40,511 nucleotides of DNA from assembly GCA_025351645.1 (NCBI GenBank), contig JANXVN010000157.1:1-40511 (forward strand), read 5' to 3'. Origin of the DNA: Ferruginibacter sp. GTDB taxonomy: Bacteria; Bacteroidota; Bacteroidia; Chitinophagales; Chitinophagaceae. The notes under the pieces are model-generated. The model saw only the letters and a list, made by a program, of their open reading frames with translations. It ran no database searches and had not been told where the DNA came from. Each line of letters begins with the position of its first letter. Positions within the stretch are counted from its first letter, which is position 1. Positions 32,767-40,479 of this stretch are shown here, piece after piece. Made by a program: the position numbers and the translations under genes.

Positions 32767-32798
32767 CAAATGTACAAAAATTAAAGCACTTTTTTAAA
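32767..32798 (-). promoter_or_regulatory. Promoter of the toxin-antitoxin-recQ transcript
   Basis: On the minus strand TTTA (32798-32795), 20 nt, then TACATTTG (32774-32767), exact for the -7 box. The upstream part lies within the last codons of the copper ATPase gene. The same TTTA-N20-TACATTTG layout occurs at pcrB. Confidence 0.55.
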
Positions 32799-34898
32799 GT
32801 TCAACCGTACCGAATTAATAGCCAGCACCACATCGCTAAACCCCATTGCCAGTGCAGCAACACCCGGGTGCAACAAGCCAACCGCGGCTACAGGTATGGC
32901 TACAATATTGTAAATAAATGCCCAGAACAAGTTTTGCTTTATAGTAGTAAAAGTATGTTTGCCCAGCCCTAATGCCAATGGCAAACGCTGTATGCCTTTA
33001 TTCATTAAAACAACCTGAGCACTCTGCATAGCTAATTGAGATGCATCGCTCATAGATATGCCGATGGTTGCTTTTGCCAATGCCGGCGCATCGTTAATAC
33101 CATCGCCCACCATAGCCGTTGGGTTGATGTTGTTCAATTTTTCTATTGCCTGTAGCTTATCCGCAGGTTTTTGTTGGGCATACACTTCGTCAATGCCTAA
33201 TGTATCCGCTACTTTTTTGCATCTTTCCAAACTATCGCCGCTTAACAAAATAGTTTTTATATTTTTTGAGTGCAGGTAATTAATCACTTCTTTGGCTTCT
33301 TCCCTAATCTCGTCATCCATATTTAGCCAACCTATCAATACATTGTTTTTGGTAAGATAGGCAGTATGCGGCTTTGTATTGCCTTCCCTATTTTCAGGGT
33401 TATTATTACCTAATTGGTACACATCTCCTTCTGCATCTTTGCCCAGCATGCCTACGCCTTTTATCTCGTCAATCTGTTTCCAGGCAATGGCATTATTTGT
33501 TTTCCACTCCGTTGTAATTGCTTTCGCAAGGGGATGGTTGCTGTATTTTTCAAGCGAAAAAATAATGCACTTAAAATCTTCTTCTGGCATGTTGCCAGCA
33601 TCAAAACTGCTTATTTTAAATTGCCCTTTTGTAAGCGTCCCGGTTTTATCAAAAACAACAGTCCTGATGTTTTTAAACAACTCCAAACTTTTTGCATTGC
33701 GGAAGAGGATGCCATTTTTTGCAGCCCTTCCAAGCCCAACTGCAATAGCAGCGGGCGTTGCAAGCCCCATTGCACAAGGGCAGCTTATTACCAGTACCGC
33801 AATGCTGCGCATTAATGAGCTAGTGGCATCTACATTAAAAGCAAAATGGTTTATAAAAAAAGTAAGTACTGAAATACTTAAAACAACCGGTACAAATATG
33901 GCGCTTATCTTATCTGCCAGTTGTTGTATGGGCGGCTTTTCGCCTTGCGCCTGTTTTACTAAGTTTAAAATATTGCTTAGCACAGTATCTTTTCCGGTTG
34001 CGGTAACCTGGGCTTTTACGGTGCCATCTGTTAACAAGCTTCCGCCAATCAGCGCATCCTTTTTTTGCTTGCGTACCGGGCTGCTTTCGCCTGTAAGCAA
34101 TGCTTCGTTTACATGTGCATCGCCCCAGAGTATCTTACAATCTGTAGGTACCTGTTCGCCGCTTTTTATTAAGATAAGGTCGCCTACCCGAAGCTGGTTA
34201 TTTTCTACCGGAAAAATATTTTCTTTATGTTCATCATCAAAAGCAATCATGTTAGCCATTACCTTTTGCTGTCCGGCGAGCTTGTTTAATTCCTTTTGCG
34301 TGGTGGCGACAGACCGGTGCTCTACCCATTCGCCCAAAAATACCAGCGTAATAATGGTGGCCGTTGTTTCGTAAAAAACATAGTCCATGCCATAATTGCC
34401 AATGGTGCCGATAAGGCTATAAATAAACGCCGCAGTGGCGCCAATGGCAATTAAAACGTTCATATTAGGTACGCCGCCCCGCAAGCTTTTAATGGCACTT
34501 ACACCAAAATAGCCCATGCCTACTATATAAACCGGCAGGCAAATGGCTAGCTGTATCCATGGGTCCATTAAAAAATGGATATGCCATGGCAGCATGTGCA
34601 GCATTAAAACAGCAGTAAAAGGAAGGCAAAATAAAAACCGTTGCAAGTGATTCGAAAACAGTTTGAACGGCTGTTTTTTTATAGGTATCCCTGGTTCGTT
34701 AGAAACCGTATAACCTAAGCCAGCTATGCCTTTGGCTAGTTGCTCCTTTGATTTGTTGCCAGTCATGCCGAAGCTTACATCTCCGCCAATAAAATTCACT
34801 TTTACATTTTGTAAGCCTTCCTTGTTAAGGTATTTCGAAATCGTCAATGCACAGTTGGTGCAGTCCATCCCCTCTACTTTCCATTCTACTTTTTCCAT
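32781..34898 (-). CDS. copA: Copper-type P1B ATPase (CPx), CopA-like
   Basis: Heavy-metal translocating P-type ATPase of 705 aa. One N-terminal HMA domain with GMDCTNC (Cys13, Cys16). Membrane helices follow at about 85-200, then the actuator TGES (ALLTGESSPV), ion-site CPC in LVISCPCAMGLATPAA (about residue 373), phosphorylation motif VFDKTGTLTKG (about 415), and GDGINDAPALAKATIGISMS (about 597). The last helices give YNIVAIPVAA and MGFSDVVLAINSVRLNF. A YN and a final MxxSxxxxxxN pattern are copper-type, but the second Ser of the usual MxxSS is Asp here. It should export Cu(I). An exact -7 box lies 4 nt before the ATG. It diverges from tsaE. Confidence 0.93.
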   Translation of the reverse strand: MEKVEWKVEGMDCTNCALTISKYLNKEGLQNVKVNFIGGDVSFGMTGNKSKEQLAKGIAGLGYTVSNEPGIPIKKQPFKLFSNHLQRFLFCLPFTAVLMLHMLPWHIHFLMDPWIQLAICLPVYIVGMGYFGVSAIKSLRGGVPNMNVLIAIGATAAFIYSLIGTIGNYGMDYVFYETTATIITLVFLGEWVEHRSVATTQKELNKLAGQQKVMANMIAFDDEHKENIFPVENNQLRVGDLILIKSGEQVPTDCKILWGDAHVNEALLTGESSPVRKQKKDALIGGSLLTDGTVKAQVTATGKDTVLSNILNLVKQAQGEKPPIQQLADKISAIFVPVVLSISVLTFFINHFAFNVDATSSLMRSIAVLVISCPCAMGLATPAAIAVGLGRAAKNGILFRNAKSLELFKNIRTVVFDKTGTLTKGQFKISSFDAGNMPEEDFKCIIFSLEKYSNHPLAKAITTEWKTNNAIAWKQIDEIKGVGMLGKDAEGDVYQLGNNNPENREGNTKPHTAYLTKNNVLIGWLNMDDEIREEAKEVINYLHSKNIKTILLSGDSLERCKKVADTLGIDEVYAQQKPADKLQAIEKLNNINPTAMVGDGINDAPALAKATIGISMSDASQLAMQSAQVVLMNKGIQRLPLALGLGKHTFTTIKQNLFWAFIYNIVAIPVAAVGLLHPGVAALAMGFSDVVLAINSVRLNFKKVL

Positions 34899-34902
34899 AC
34901 TG

Positions 34903-34910
34903 CAAAATTA
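34903..34910 (-). promoter_or_regulatory. -7 box of copA
   Basis: TAATTTTG on the minus strand, exact match, ending 4 nt before the ATG at 34898. No good TTTG partner 19-21 nt upstream. Confidence 0.5.
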
Positions 34911-34948
34911 TTCTTTGCAAATGGTACCTATTTGCTATAGAAGGAAAA

Positions 34949-34956
34949 TATCTTTG
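34949..34956 (+). promoter_or_regulatory. -7 box of tsaE
   Basis: TATCTTTG, exact match, ending 4 nt before ATG 34961. TTTG at 34931-34934 is 14 nt upstream, closer than usual. It rules out the longer reading from 34847. Confidence 0.5.
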
Positions 34957-34960
34957 CAAC

Positions 34961-35374
34961 ATGGAGTTAATTTTTACTTTAGAGGATATACAGCAAGCTG
35001 TACAAACTTTTAACACCGCCACCACCGGGTACAAAGTGTTTGCGTTGCATGGCGAAATGGGGGCTGGCAAAACCACATTTGTGCACGCTGTTTGCGAAGC
35101 TGCGGGCGTACAAGGAAATATCAGTAGCCCAACGTTTTCTATTATCAATCAATACACTACAGCTAATGGAGCACTTATTTATCACATCGACTTATATCGC
35201 TTAAATGATGAAGAAGAGGCGTTACAGGCAGGTGTGGAAGATTGCTTATACTCTGGCAATACCTGTTTTGTAGAGTGGCCTGAAAAAGCACCAGGGATAT
35301 TTCCGGATGGCACTTTGCATATTAACATTAGCGCAATCGCCACTAATACCCGAAAGCTGAAAATTAATTTGTAA
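34961..35374 (+). CDS. tsaE: tRNA threonylcarbamoyladenosine biosynthesis ATPase TsaE
   Basis: Protein of 137 aa, the usual TsaE length. Walker A GEMGAGKTTF (31-40), switch region GNISSPTFSIINQY (53-65), HIDLYRL (76-82, with the metal-binding Asp), and FVEWPEKAPGIFPDG (103-117). TsaE supports TsaB-TsaD in making t6A at position 37 of tRNAs reading ANN codons. The frame is open upstream to 34847, but that stretch is antisense to copA and unlike TsaE; ATG 34961 is chosen because family homology starts there and an exact -7 box sits 4 nt before it. It is followed by ald after 26 bases and is likely co-transcribed. Confidence 0.95.
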   Translation: MELIFTLEDIQQAVQTFNTATTGYKVFALHGEMGAGKTTFVHAVCEAAGVQGNISSPTFSIINQYTTANGALIYHIDLYRLNDEEEALQAGVEDCLYSGNTCFVEWPEKAPGIFPDGTLHINISAIATNTRKLKINL

Positions 35375-35400
35375 TTTGTACGTTTCAATTGTAAAATATC

Positions 35401-36615
35401 ATGGCAACATCAAAACCATTTGTATCCCCTTCTTTTAGCTACGAAACTTTAGAAGAGACCCTGGATGTAAAACCTAAGGGCGAAGAATTATACATTGGTA
35501 TACCTAAAGAAACATCTTTTAACGAAAACCGTATAGCGCTTACCCCGGAAGCAGTAGGCGTTATGGTTGCCAACGGGCATAAAGTAGTAATAGAAACTAA
35601 TGCAGGCGAAGGAGCGAGTTATAGCGATAAAGATTACAGCGATGCAGGCGCAAAGATTGCATACGATAAAAAGGAAGTATTTGAGTGTGATATTATGGTA
35701 AAAAGTGCGCCCGTTAGCGAAAGCGAATGCGAGCTGCTAAAGCCTAACCAGTACATAATTTCGCCCATCCATTTAGCAGTGATGAAAAAAGAGATCCTTC
35801 AAAAAATGATGGATAAAAAGATAACGGCCTTAAGTTTTGAAAACCTGAAAGATGATAGCGGGCATAACCCCATTGTACGCAGCATGAGCGAGATTGCGGG
35901 TAGTGCGGTAATGCTTATTGCCGGGCAATATTTAAACAACGCCAACCATGGAAAAGGCGTATTGGTAGGCGGCATCAGCGGCATACCACCAACTAAAGTA
36001 ATTATTATAGGTGCTGGCATAGTAGGCGAATATGCGGCCCGTACGGCATTGGCAATGGGTGCCAGCGTAAAAATTTTTGATAACAGCATTTACAGGCTAA
36101 AAAGATTGCAGAATAATATTGGCGGGCGTTTGTGGACATCTGTAATTGAACCAAAAATATTAGCCAAGCAATTAAAAACCTGCGATGTTGCTGTAGGCGC
36201 TTTAAGCAGTACCGGCGGGCGTACACCCATTGTAGTTAGTGAAGAAATGGTGAGCCAGATGAGGCCGGGAACGGTAATAGTCGATGTAAGCATCGATAGG
36301 GGTGGCTGTTTTGAAACCAGCGATGTTACTACGCACGAAAAGCCTGTTTTTAGGAAATATGATGTGATACATTATTGTGTGCCGAATATACCCAGCGGTT
36401 TTGCCCGTACGGCCTCACAAGCAATCAGCAATGTATTGATGCCTTTGTTGCTGGAAACTGCCGATGATGGTGGCATAGAAAATGTAGTTTGGTACAAGAT
36501 AAATATCCGCAGCGGCATTTATATGTTTAAAGGAAGCCTTACCAATTTTTATTTAAGCGAAAGGTTTGATTTAAAATATACGGATTTGAATTTGCTGATT
36601 GCCAGCAGGAGATAA
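35401..36615 (+). CDS. ald: Alanine dehydrogenase
   Basis: Protein of 404 aa that interconverts L-alanine and pyruvate with NAD. Substrate-binding N-terminal domain (35-175) with LYIGIPKETSFNENRIALTP (Arg and Lys for the carboxylate), MVKSAPVSESECELL and IISPIHLAV. Nucleotide-binding fold at 185-330 with KVIIIGAGIVGEYAARTALA (GxGxxG), then KIFDNSIYRLKRLQ, VIVDVSIDRGGCFETSDVTT and HYCVPNIPSGFARTASQAIS. The N-terminal 30 residues and the C-terminal 30 exceed the E. coli-type PntA fold but fit the Bacteroidota type of ald. It follows tsaE by 26 bases and is followed by a Uma2 gene. Confidence 0.93.
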   Translation: MATSKPFVSPSFSYETLEETLDVKPKGEELYIGIPKETSFNENRIALTPEAVGVMVANGHKVVIETNAGEGASYSDKDYSDAGAKIAYDKKEVFECDIMVKSAPVSESECELLKPNQYIISPIHLAVMKKEILQKMMDKKITALSFENLKDDSGHNPIVRSMSEIAGSAVMLIAGQYLNNANHGKGVLVGGISGIPPTKVIIIGAGIVGEYAARTALAMGASVKIFDNSIYRLKRLQNNIGGRLWTSVIEPKILAKQLKTCDVAVGALSSTGGRTPIVVSEEMVSQMRPGTVIVDVSIDRGGCFETSDVTTHEKPVFRKYDVIHYCVPNIPSGFARTASQAISNVLMPLLLETADDGGIENVVWYKINIRSGIYMFKGSLTNFYLSERFDLKYTDLNLLIASRR

Positions 36616-36643
36616 GTTGAACTTACAATTAAAATTTACAGCT

Positions 36644-37225
36644 ATGGATTACGCAACATCTAAAGGGAATAAAAAATACAGTTTTGCTGAGTACATGGCT
36701 ATTGAAGAAAATAGTGAAGTTAAAAATGATTTTTACCATGGAGAATTATTTGCCATGGCTGGCGGCACTAAAAATCATAATAATATTGTTTTAAATGTTG
36801 GAATGTCTTTAAGAACAATTAAAAAACAAGGTTGCGAGGTTTTTATTGATGGTATGAAATTGGAAATTGAGAAGGAGCAATTTTATGTTTATCCTGATTT
36901 GATTTATACTTGCAATGACGATTTAAAAGGCACAGATTTACTTGTTAAGAACCCTTCCATAGTTTTCGAAGTACTTTCAGATTCTACTGCATTATACGAT
37001 AGAGAAGTAAAACTAAAATATTACAAGCGCATAGAAACACTTAATTACTATGTGCTAATAGCGCAAAAAGAAATTATGGTGGAAGTGTACTCACGTATTG
37101 AAAATAGCCAAGTATGGAAGTACCAAACGTTTGAAAGTATCGATGAGCTAATAGAATTTGATCGGCTTGGCTTTACATTGACGATAGCTACAATATACGA
37201 CAGCATTGAGTTTGCGCAGCTTTAA
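36644..37225 (+). CDS. Uma2 family (DUF820) restriction-endonuclease-fold protein
   Basis: Protein of 193 aa. DUF820/Uma2 blocks in order: KKYSFAEYMAIEENSEVKND, FYHGELFAMAGGTKNHNNIV, FYVYPDLIYTCNDDLKG (a PD motif of the PD-(D/E)xK fold), PSIVFEVLSDSTALYDREVK (with the E and K), and LKYYKRIETLNYYVLIAQKE. The family is common in cyanobacteria and environmental bacteria and its role is unclear. The frame is open to a TTG at 36599 that overlaps ald; ATG 36644 is favoured because it is where the family begins. It lies 28 bases after the ald stop. Solitary copies such as this are often lineage-specific. Confidence 0.9.
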   Translation: MDYATSKGNKKYSFAEYMAIEENSEVKNDFYHGELFAMAGGTKNHNNIVLNVGMSLRTIKKQGCEVFIDGMKLEIEKEQFYVYPDLIYTCNDDLKGTDLLVKNPSIVFEVLSDSTALYDREVKLKYYKRIETLNYYVLIAQKEIMVEVYSRIENSQVWKYQTFESIDELIEFDRLGFTLTIATIYDSIEFAQL

Positions 37226-37254
37226 TTAATAGATAGGAATACAGCGCAACAGCC

Positions 37255-37866
37255 TCATTTAAAATCCCCAATAGCAATCACCGCATCGCAAAAAGCATAT
37301 TCCTGCAAGTCGTTGCTGCTGATAATTACCAATTTGCTGGCGGTATAATTATCTATCAATTGCTGGTACACTGCAATGCCTTCTGCATCTAGGTTAGTAG
37401 TAGGCTCATCCAGCAATAAAACGGGAGAATCGCAGAAAAAAGCTTGTGCTAATTTTAACCTTTGCTTCATGCCGCTGCTATAATATCGTATCTGTTTGTT
37501 AATGGCTTTTTCTAAGCCCACAATGTGTAGTATTTCTTTGTCAGCTATAGTTAAAGGCTTAAACTGGCGGTGAAAAAGCAGAAACTCGCCTGCGGTCATT
37601 TCTTCAATCAATTCTAAATAAGGCGCTGCTATCGAAATATGCTTAAAATAATCTTCCTCTTCAATCGGCATTTGCCCCGCAACAAAATTGACCTTGCCTT
37701 CATTATGGCTTAGGGAGCCCGCTAAAATTTGTAATAAGGTAGATTTACCAGAGCCGTTAGAACCAGTTATGGCATATTTTTTACCAGGCAAAAAGTCATA
37801 GCTTACATTCCGGAAAATCCAATCGCGGTTAAATCGTTTGCCAACATTAAGTAAGGTAATTTGCAT
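37255..37866 (-). CDS. ABC transporter ATP-binding subunit, short form
   Basis: Protein of 203 aa, shorter than the usual 220-240. Walker A GSNGSGKST (35-43), signature YYSSGMKQRLKLAQAFFCDS, Walker B SPVLLLDEPTTNLDAEG, and a His-switch region that has no clear His (VIISSNDLQEYAFCD; Asn-Asp where many have His). No membrane subunit is adjacent, so the partner is elsewhere. It lies downstream of lpxA on the same strand with a 70-base gap and may be co-transcribed. The simple layout recalls export or heme-type CcmA ATPases, but I do not assign a substrate. Confidence 0.9.
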   Translation of the reverse strand: MQITLLNVGKRFNRDWIFRNVSYDFLPGKKYAITGSNGSGKSTLLQILAGSLSHNEGKVNFVAGQMPIEEEDYFKHISIAAPYLELIEEMTAGEFLLFHRQFKPLTIADKEILHIVGLEKAINKQIRYYSSGMKQRLKLAQAFFCDSPVLLLDEPTTNLDAEGIAVYQQLIDNYTASKLVIISSNDLQEYAFCDAVIAIGDFK

Positions 37867-37935
37867 TGGTAAATTGAATGCGCTAGCTGAATGTAAATAT
37901 TATTTGCTGGTGCAATTGCAATAAGCGATTATATC

Positions 37936-38733
37936 TTATTCATCATCCAAACTGCCTTTGGTAAAACGCTTGATGATGCCCCTGCCGCTTTCGCGTATAA
38001 AAGTAACTATCTCATCCCTTTCATCGGTTGCTGGCAATTCTTCTTCTATAAAATTTAGCGCCTGCGATGTGTTCATCGACTTGTTATAAATAATACGGTA
38101 AATATCTAAAATTTGATTAATCCTATCTACTGAAAAACCTTTGCGTTTAAGCCCAACAGAGTTTACGCCTGCATAACTTAATGGCGTACGGCCGGCCTTA
38201 ATATATGGCGGCACATCTTTACTAACCAGTGAACCGCCGCTTATAAAAGCATGCTGCCCAATTTGTACAAACTGATGGATGGCGCACATGCCTGCTAAAA
38301 TAGAATTATCGCCCATGGTTACATGCCCGGCCATTTGCGTGCTGTTGCTCATAATGCAATTATTGCCTACAATACAATCGTGCGCAATGTGGCTATACGC
38401 CATAATAAGGCAGTTATTGCCTACTTTAGTTGTCCACCTATCCTTGCTGCCCCGGTTAACGGTTACAAACTCACGTATAGTTGTATTATCGCCAATTTCA
38501 ACGGTGGTCTGTTCGCCTTCAAACTTAAGGTCTTGCGGAATGGCTGCTATTACAGCGCCCGGAAAAATGCGGCAATTTTTGCCAATCCTTGCACCTTCCA
38601 TTATAGTTACGTTACTGCCAATCCAAGTACCTTCACCAATTTCAACATTGGGATGGATAACGCTGAATGGGTCAATTTTTACATTGGTGGCCAATTTTGC
38701 ATTGGGATGTATGTATGTATGCGGATGAATCAT
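37936..38733 (-). CDS. lpxA: UDP-N-acetylglucosamine acyltransferase LpxA
   Basis: First enzyme of lipid A synthesis, 265 aa. The left-handed beta-helix is built of hexapeptide repeats (ANVEIG-like: IHPNAKLATNVKI, VEIGEGTWIGSNVTI, ARIGKNCRIFPGAV). Catalytic His118 lies in MAYSHIAHDCIVGNN. Further blocks are CAIHQFVQIGQHAFISGGSL and the C-terminal helical part VDRINQILDIYRIIYNK. ATG 38733 opens MIHPHTYIHP, the normal start; a TTG two codons earlier is not needed. It follows the lpxC/fabZ fusion by 95 bases on the same strand. Confidence 0.97.
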   Translation of the reverse strand: MIHPHTYIHPNAKLATNVKIDPFSVIHPNVEIGEGTWIGSNVTIMEGARIGKNCRIFPGAVIAAIPQDLKFEGEQTTVEIGDNTTIREFVTVNRGSKDRWTTKVGNNCLIMAYSHIAHDCIVGNNCIMSNSTQMAGHVTMGDNSILAGMCAIHQFVQIGQHAFISGGSLVSKDVPPYIKAGRTPLSYAGVNSVGLKRKGFSVDRINQILDIYRIIYNKSMNTSQALNFIEEELPATDERDEIVTFIRESGRGIIKRFTKGSLDDE

Positions 38734-38828
38734 GACCAATTTAAAAATTTTTGAAAATTGAAGTAACCAACTTTTATATTTTGAAATTACTCTTTAATTA
38801 CGTGTGCAGCATAGCCTGCGGTTTAATT

Positions 38829-40235
38829 TTAACTTCTTTTAACTAATTGCGCTGTAAGGTCGCCCTCTGTACAGAGTTTGCTGCCAACAAAAACGCTGCC
38901 CCTCATTACACAAATACCGCGGCGGATAGGTTCTATCAGCTCCATTTTAAGTATCATAGTATCGCCAGGCACCACCTTTTGCTTAAACTTGCAATTTTCT
39001 ATCTTAATAAAATAGGTATCGTATTGCCCTTCTGGCATGGCGTTAATGCAAAGTATGCCGCCCGTTTGTGCCAGGGCCTCTACTTGTAAAACGCCAGGCA
39101 TAACGGGGTTGCCCGGAAAATGCCCCTGAAAAAAGTATTCATTGAAGGAAACATTCTTAATGCCTACTATCTGTTTGTCTGTAAGCTCAATAATTTTATC
39201 TACCAGTAAAAATGGGTACCGGTGCGGCAGGGTTTTTTCAATTTGCTGCAAAGTATAAATCGGCGGCTGGTTTGGGTTGTAAGTTGGTACATCTTTGGTG
39301 TGCTTGTTTTTTTTAATGTACTTCTTTATCTTTTTCGCAAATTCAACGTTGCTGCTATGCCCTGGTCGGTTAGCAATAATATGCCCCTTAACAGGGTACC
39401 CAATTAAGGCAAGGTCGCCCACTACATCCAGCAACTTATGCCTTGCTGGCTCGTTAGGGAAACGCAGCTCGAGGTTGTTTAGGTAGCCCTCGCTTTTTAT
39501 CTCTATTTTATCTCTGCCAAAGGCAATTGCCAGGCGGTCCATTTCTGCTTCAGTTACTGGTTTATCTACCACTACAATAGCGTTGTTGATATCACCGCCT
39601 TTTATTAAATTATTATCTAGCAATGCCTCTAATTCGTGCAAAAAGCAAAATGTCCGGCAGGGTGCAATCTCTGTCTTAAAATCTTGCATGGTTTTTAAGC
39701 TGGCGTGCTGCGTGCCTAAAACCGGGCTGTTAAAATCTATGAGCGTAGTAATTTTGTAATCGGGTGATGGAAGCAAGGTCATCTCCACTCGTTTTACTTC
39801 ATCGTAGTAGCTAATATTGGTATCTATGGAGTACCAGGCTTTAGTGGCTTCTTGTTCCAGCACGCCGGTGGCGGCAATTATTTCAACAAAAGGTTCGCTG
39901 CTGCCATCAATTATGGGTATTTCAGGGCCATTTATTTCTATAAGGCAATTATCTACGCCCATACCAACCAATGCGGCAAGTATATGTTCAACAGTGCTCA
40001 CTTTTGCATCACCAATTTCAAGTGTTGTGCCGCGGCTTGTATCTGTTACCAGGTCGCAATCGGCTTTTATAATAGGCATACCCGGCAGGTCTACACGTTG
40101 AAACTGAAACCCAAAACCAGCATTGGCAGGTTTTAGCGTCATATCTACATTAATACCTGTGTGCAAACCAGTTCCCGAAATACTTACAGCCGCCAAAAGC
40201 GTGTGTTGTTTATCGGGATTAAAATTTTCGTCCAT
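38829..40235 (-). CDS. lpxC/fabZ: Bifunctional LpxC/FabZ: UDP-acyl-GlcNAc deacetylase and hydroxyacyl-ACP dehydratase
   Basis: Fusion of 468 aa. Residues 8-305 are LpxC: TLLAAVSISGTGLHTG, the zinc ligand His84 in STVEHILAAL, His266 and Asp270 in EPARHKLLDVVGDLALIG, and the catalytic His293 in ANRPGHSSN. A charged linker (KKIKKYIKKNKHTKDV) leads to FabZ at about 325-468: LPHRYPFLLVDKI, FFQGHFPGNPVMPGVLQVEA with catalytic His372 and Glu386. LpxC commits the pathway to lipid A; FabZ makes the unsaturated acyl chains, and the two compete for one precursor pool, so fusion may balance them. The start is ATG 40235: a canonical promoter ends 25 bases upstream, and ATGs at 40283 and 40349 lie above its -7 box. 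Confidence 0.97.
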   Translation of the reverse strand: MDENFNPDKQHTLLAAVSISGTGLHTGINVDMTLKPANAGFGFQFQRVDLPGMPIIKADCDLVTDTSRGTTLEIGDAKVSTVEHILAALVGMGVDNCLIEINGPEIPIIDGSSEPFVEIIAATGVLEQEATKAWYSIDTNISYYDEVKRVEMTLLPSPDYKITTLIDFNSPVLGTQHASLKTMQDFKTEIAPCRTFCFLHELEALLDNNLIKGGDINNAIVVVDKPVTEAEMDRLAIAFGRDKIEIKSEGYLNNLELRFPNEPARHKLLDVVGDLALIGYPVKGHIIANRPGHSSNVEFAKKIKKYIKKNKHTKDVPTYNPNQPPIYTLQQIEKTLPHRYPFLLVDKIIELTDKQIVGIKNVSFNEYFFQGHFPGNPVMPGVLQVEALAQTGGILCINAMPEGQYDTYFIKIENCKFKQKVVPGDTMILKMELIEPIRRGICVMRGSVFVGSKLCTEGDLTAQLVKRS

Positions 40236-40259
40236 GCTTGTTGTTTTATAAATAGCGGG

Positions 40260-40292
40260 CAAAGATATTTCATTTTTTGGCATTATATCAAA
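40260..40292 (-). promoter_or_regulatory. Promoter of lpxC/fabZ
   Basis: On the minus strand TTTG (40292-40289), 21 nt, then TATCTTTG (40267-40260). Both boxes match the Bacteroidota consensus exactly, with the same 21-nt spacer as at arfB. The ATG at 40235 follows after a 24-nt leader. Confidence 0.7.
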
Positions 40293-40372
40293 CCACTCAA
40301 ACAAGGCATTTTTAATATTACCTAAAAAATAATAATATTTATGCCGCAAAAAATATTATCAATTTACATTCA

Positions 40373-40479
40373 ATGACGTTAAGTTAAGCGGTTTTCGCCC
40401 CGGAGGGATACGCTCCCATCTCCTTTGGAGAGGGGTTGGGGGTGAGGTAAAATACAGAGCATGCCTTAACTTAACGGCA
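40373..40479. repeat. MITE-like element with CGTTAAGTTAAG ends, copy 3
   Basis: CGTTAAGTTAAG (40377-40388) and CTTAACTTAACG (40465-40476) are perfect 12-bp inverted ends, 100 bases from end to end. Flanks extend the ends toward CAATGCCGTTAAGTTAAG. The interior shares TCTCCTTTGGAGAGGGGTTG and GGTGAGGTAAA with copy 2 and has a short hairpin of its own (GGAGGGATACGCTCCC). No coding capacity. It lies upstream of lpxC/fabZ, 81 bases from the -33 box. Confidence 0.8.

Noticed and set aside
34847-34960. N-terminal extension of tsaE by 38 residues
   Set aside because: The extension is antisense to copA and its promoter, is unlike TsaE, and starts before an exact -7 box at 34949-34956.
36644-37225. 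Uma2 gene as part of a defence island
   Set aside because: Its neighbours are tsaE, ald and an ABC ATPase; no other defence gene or mobile element borders it. The toxin-antitoxin pair is 4 kb away on the other strand.
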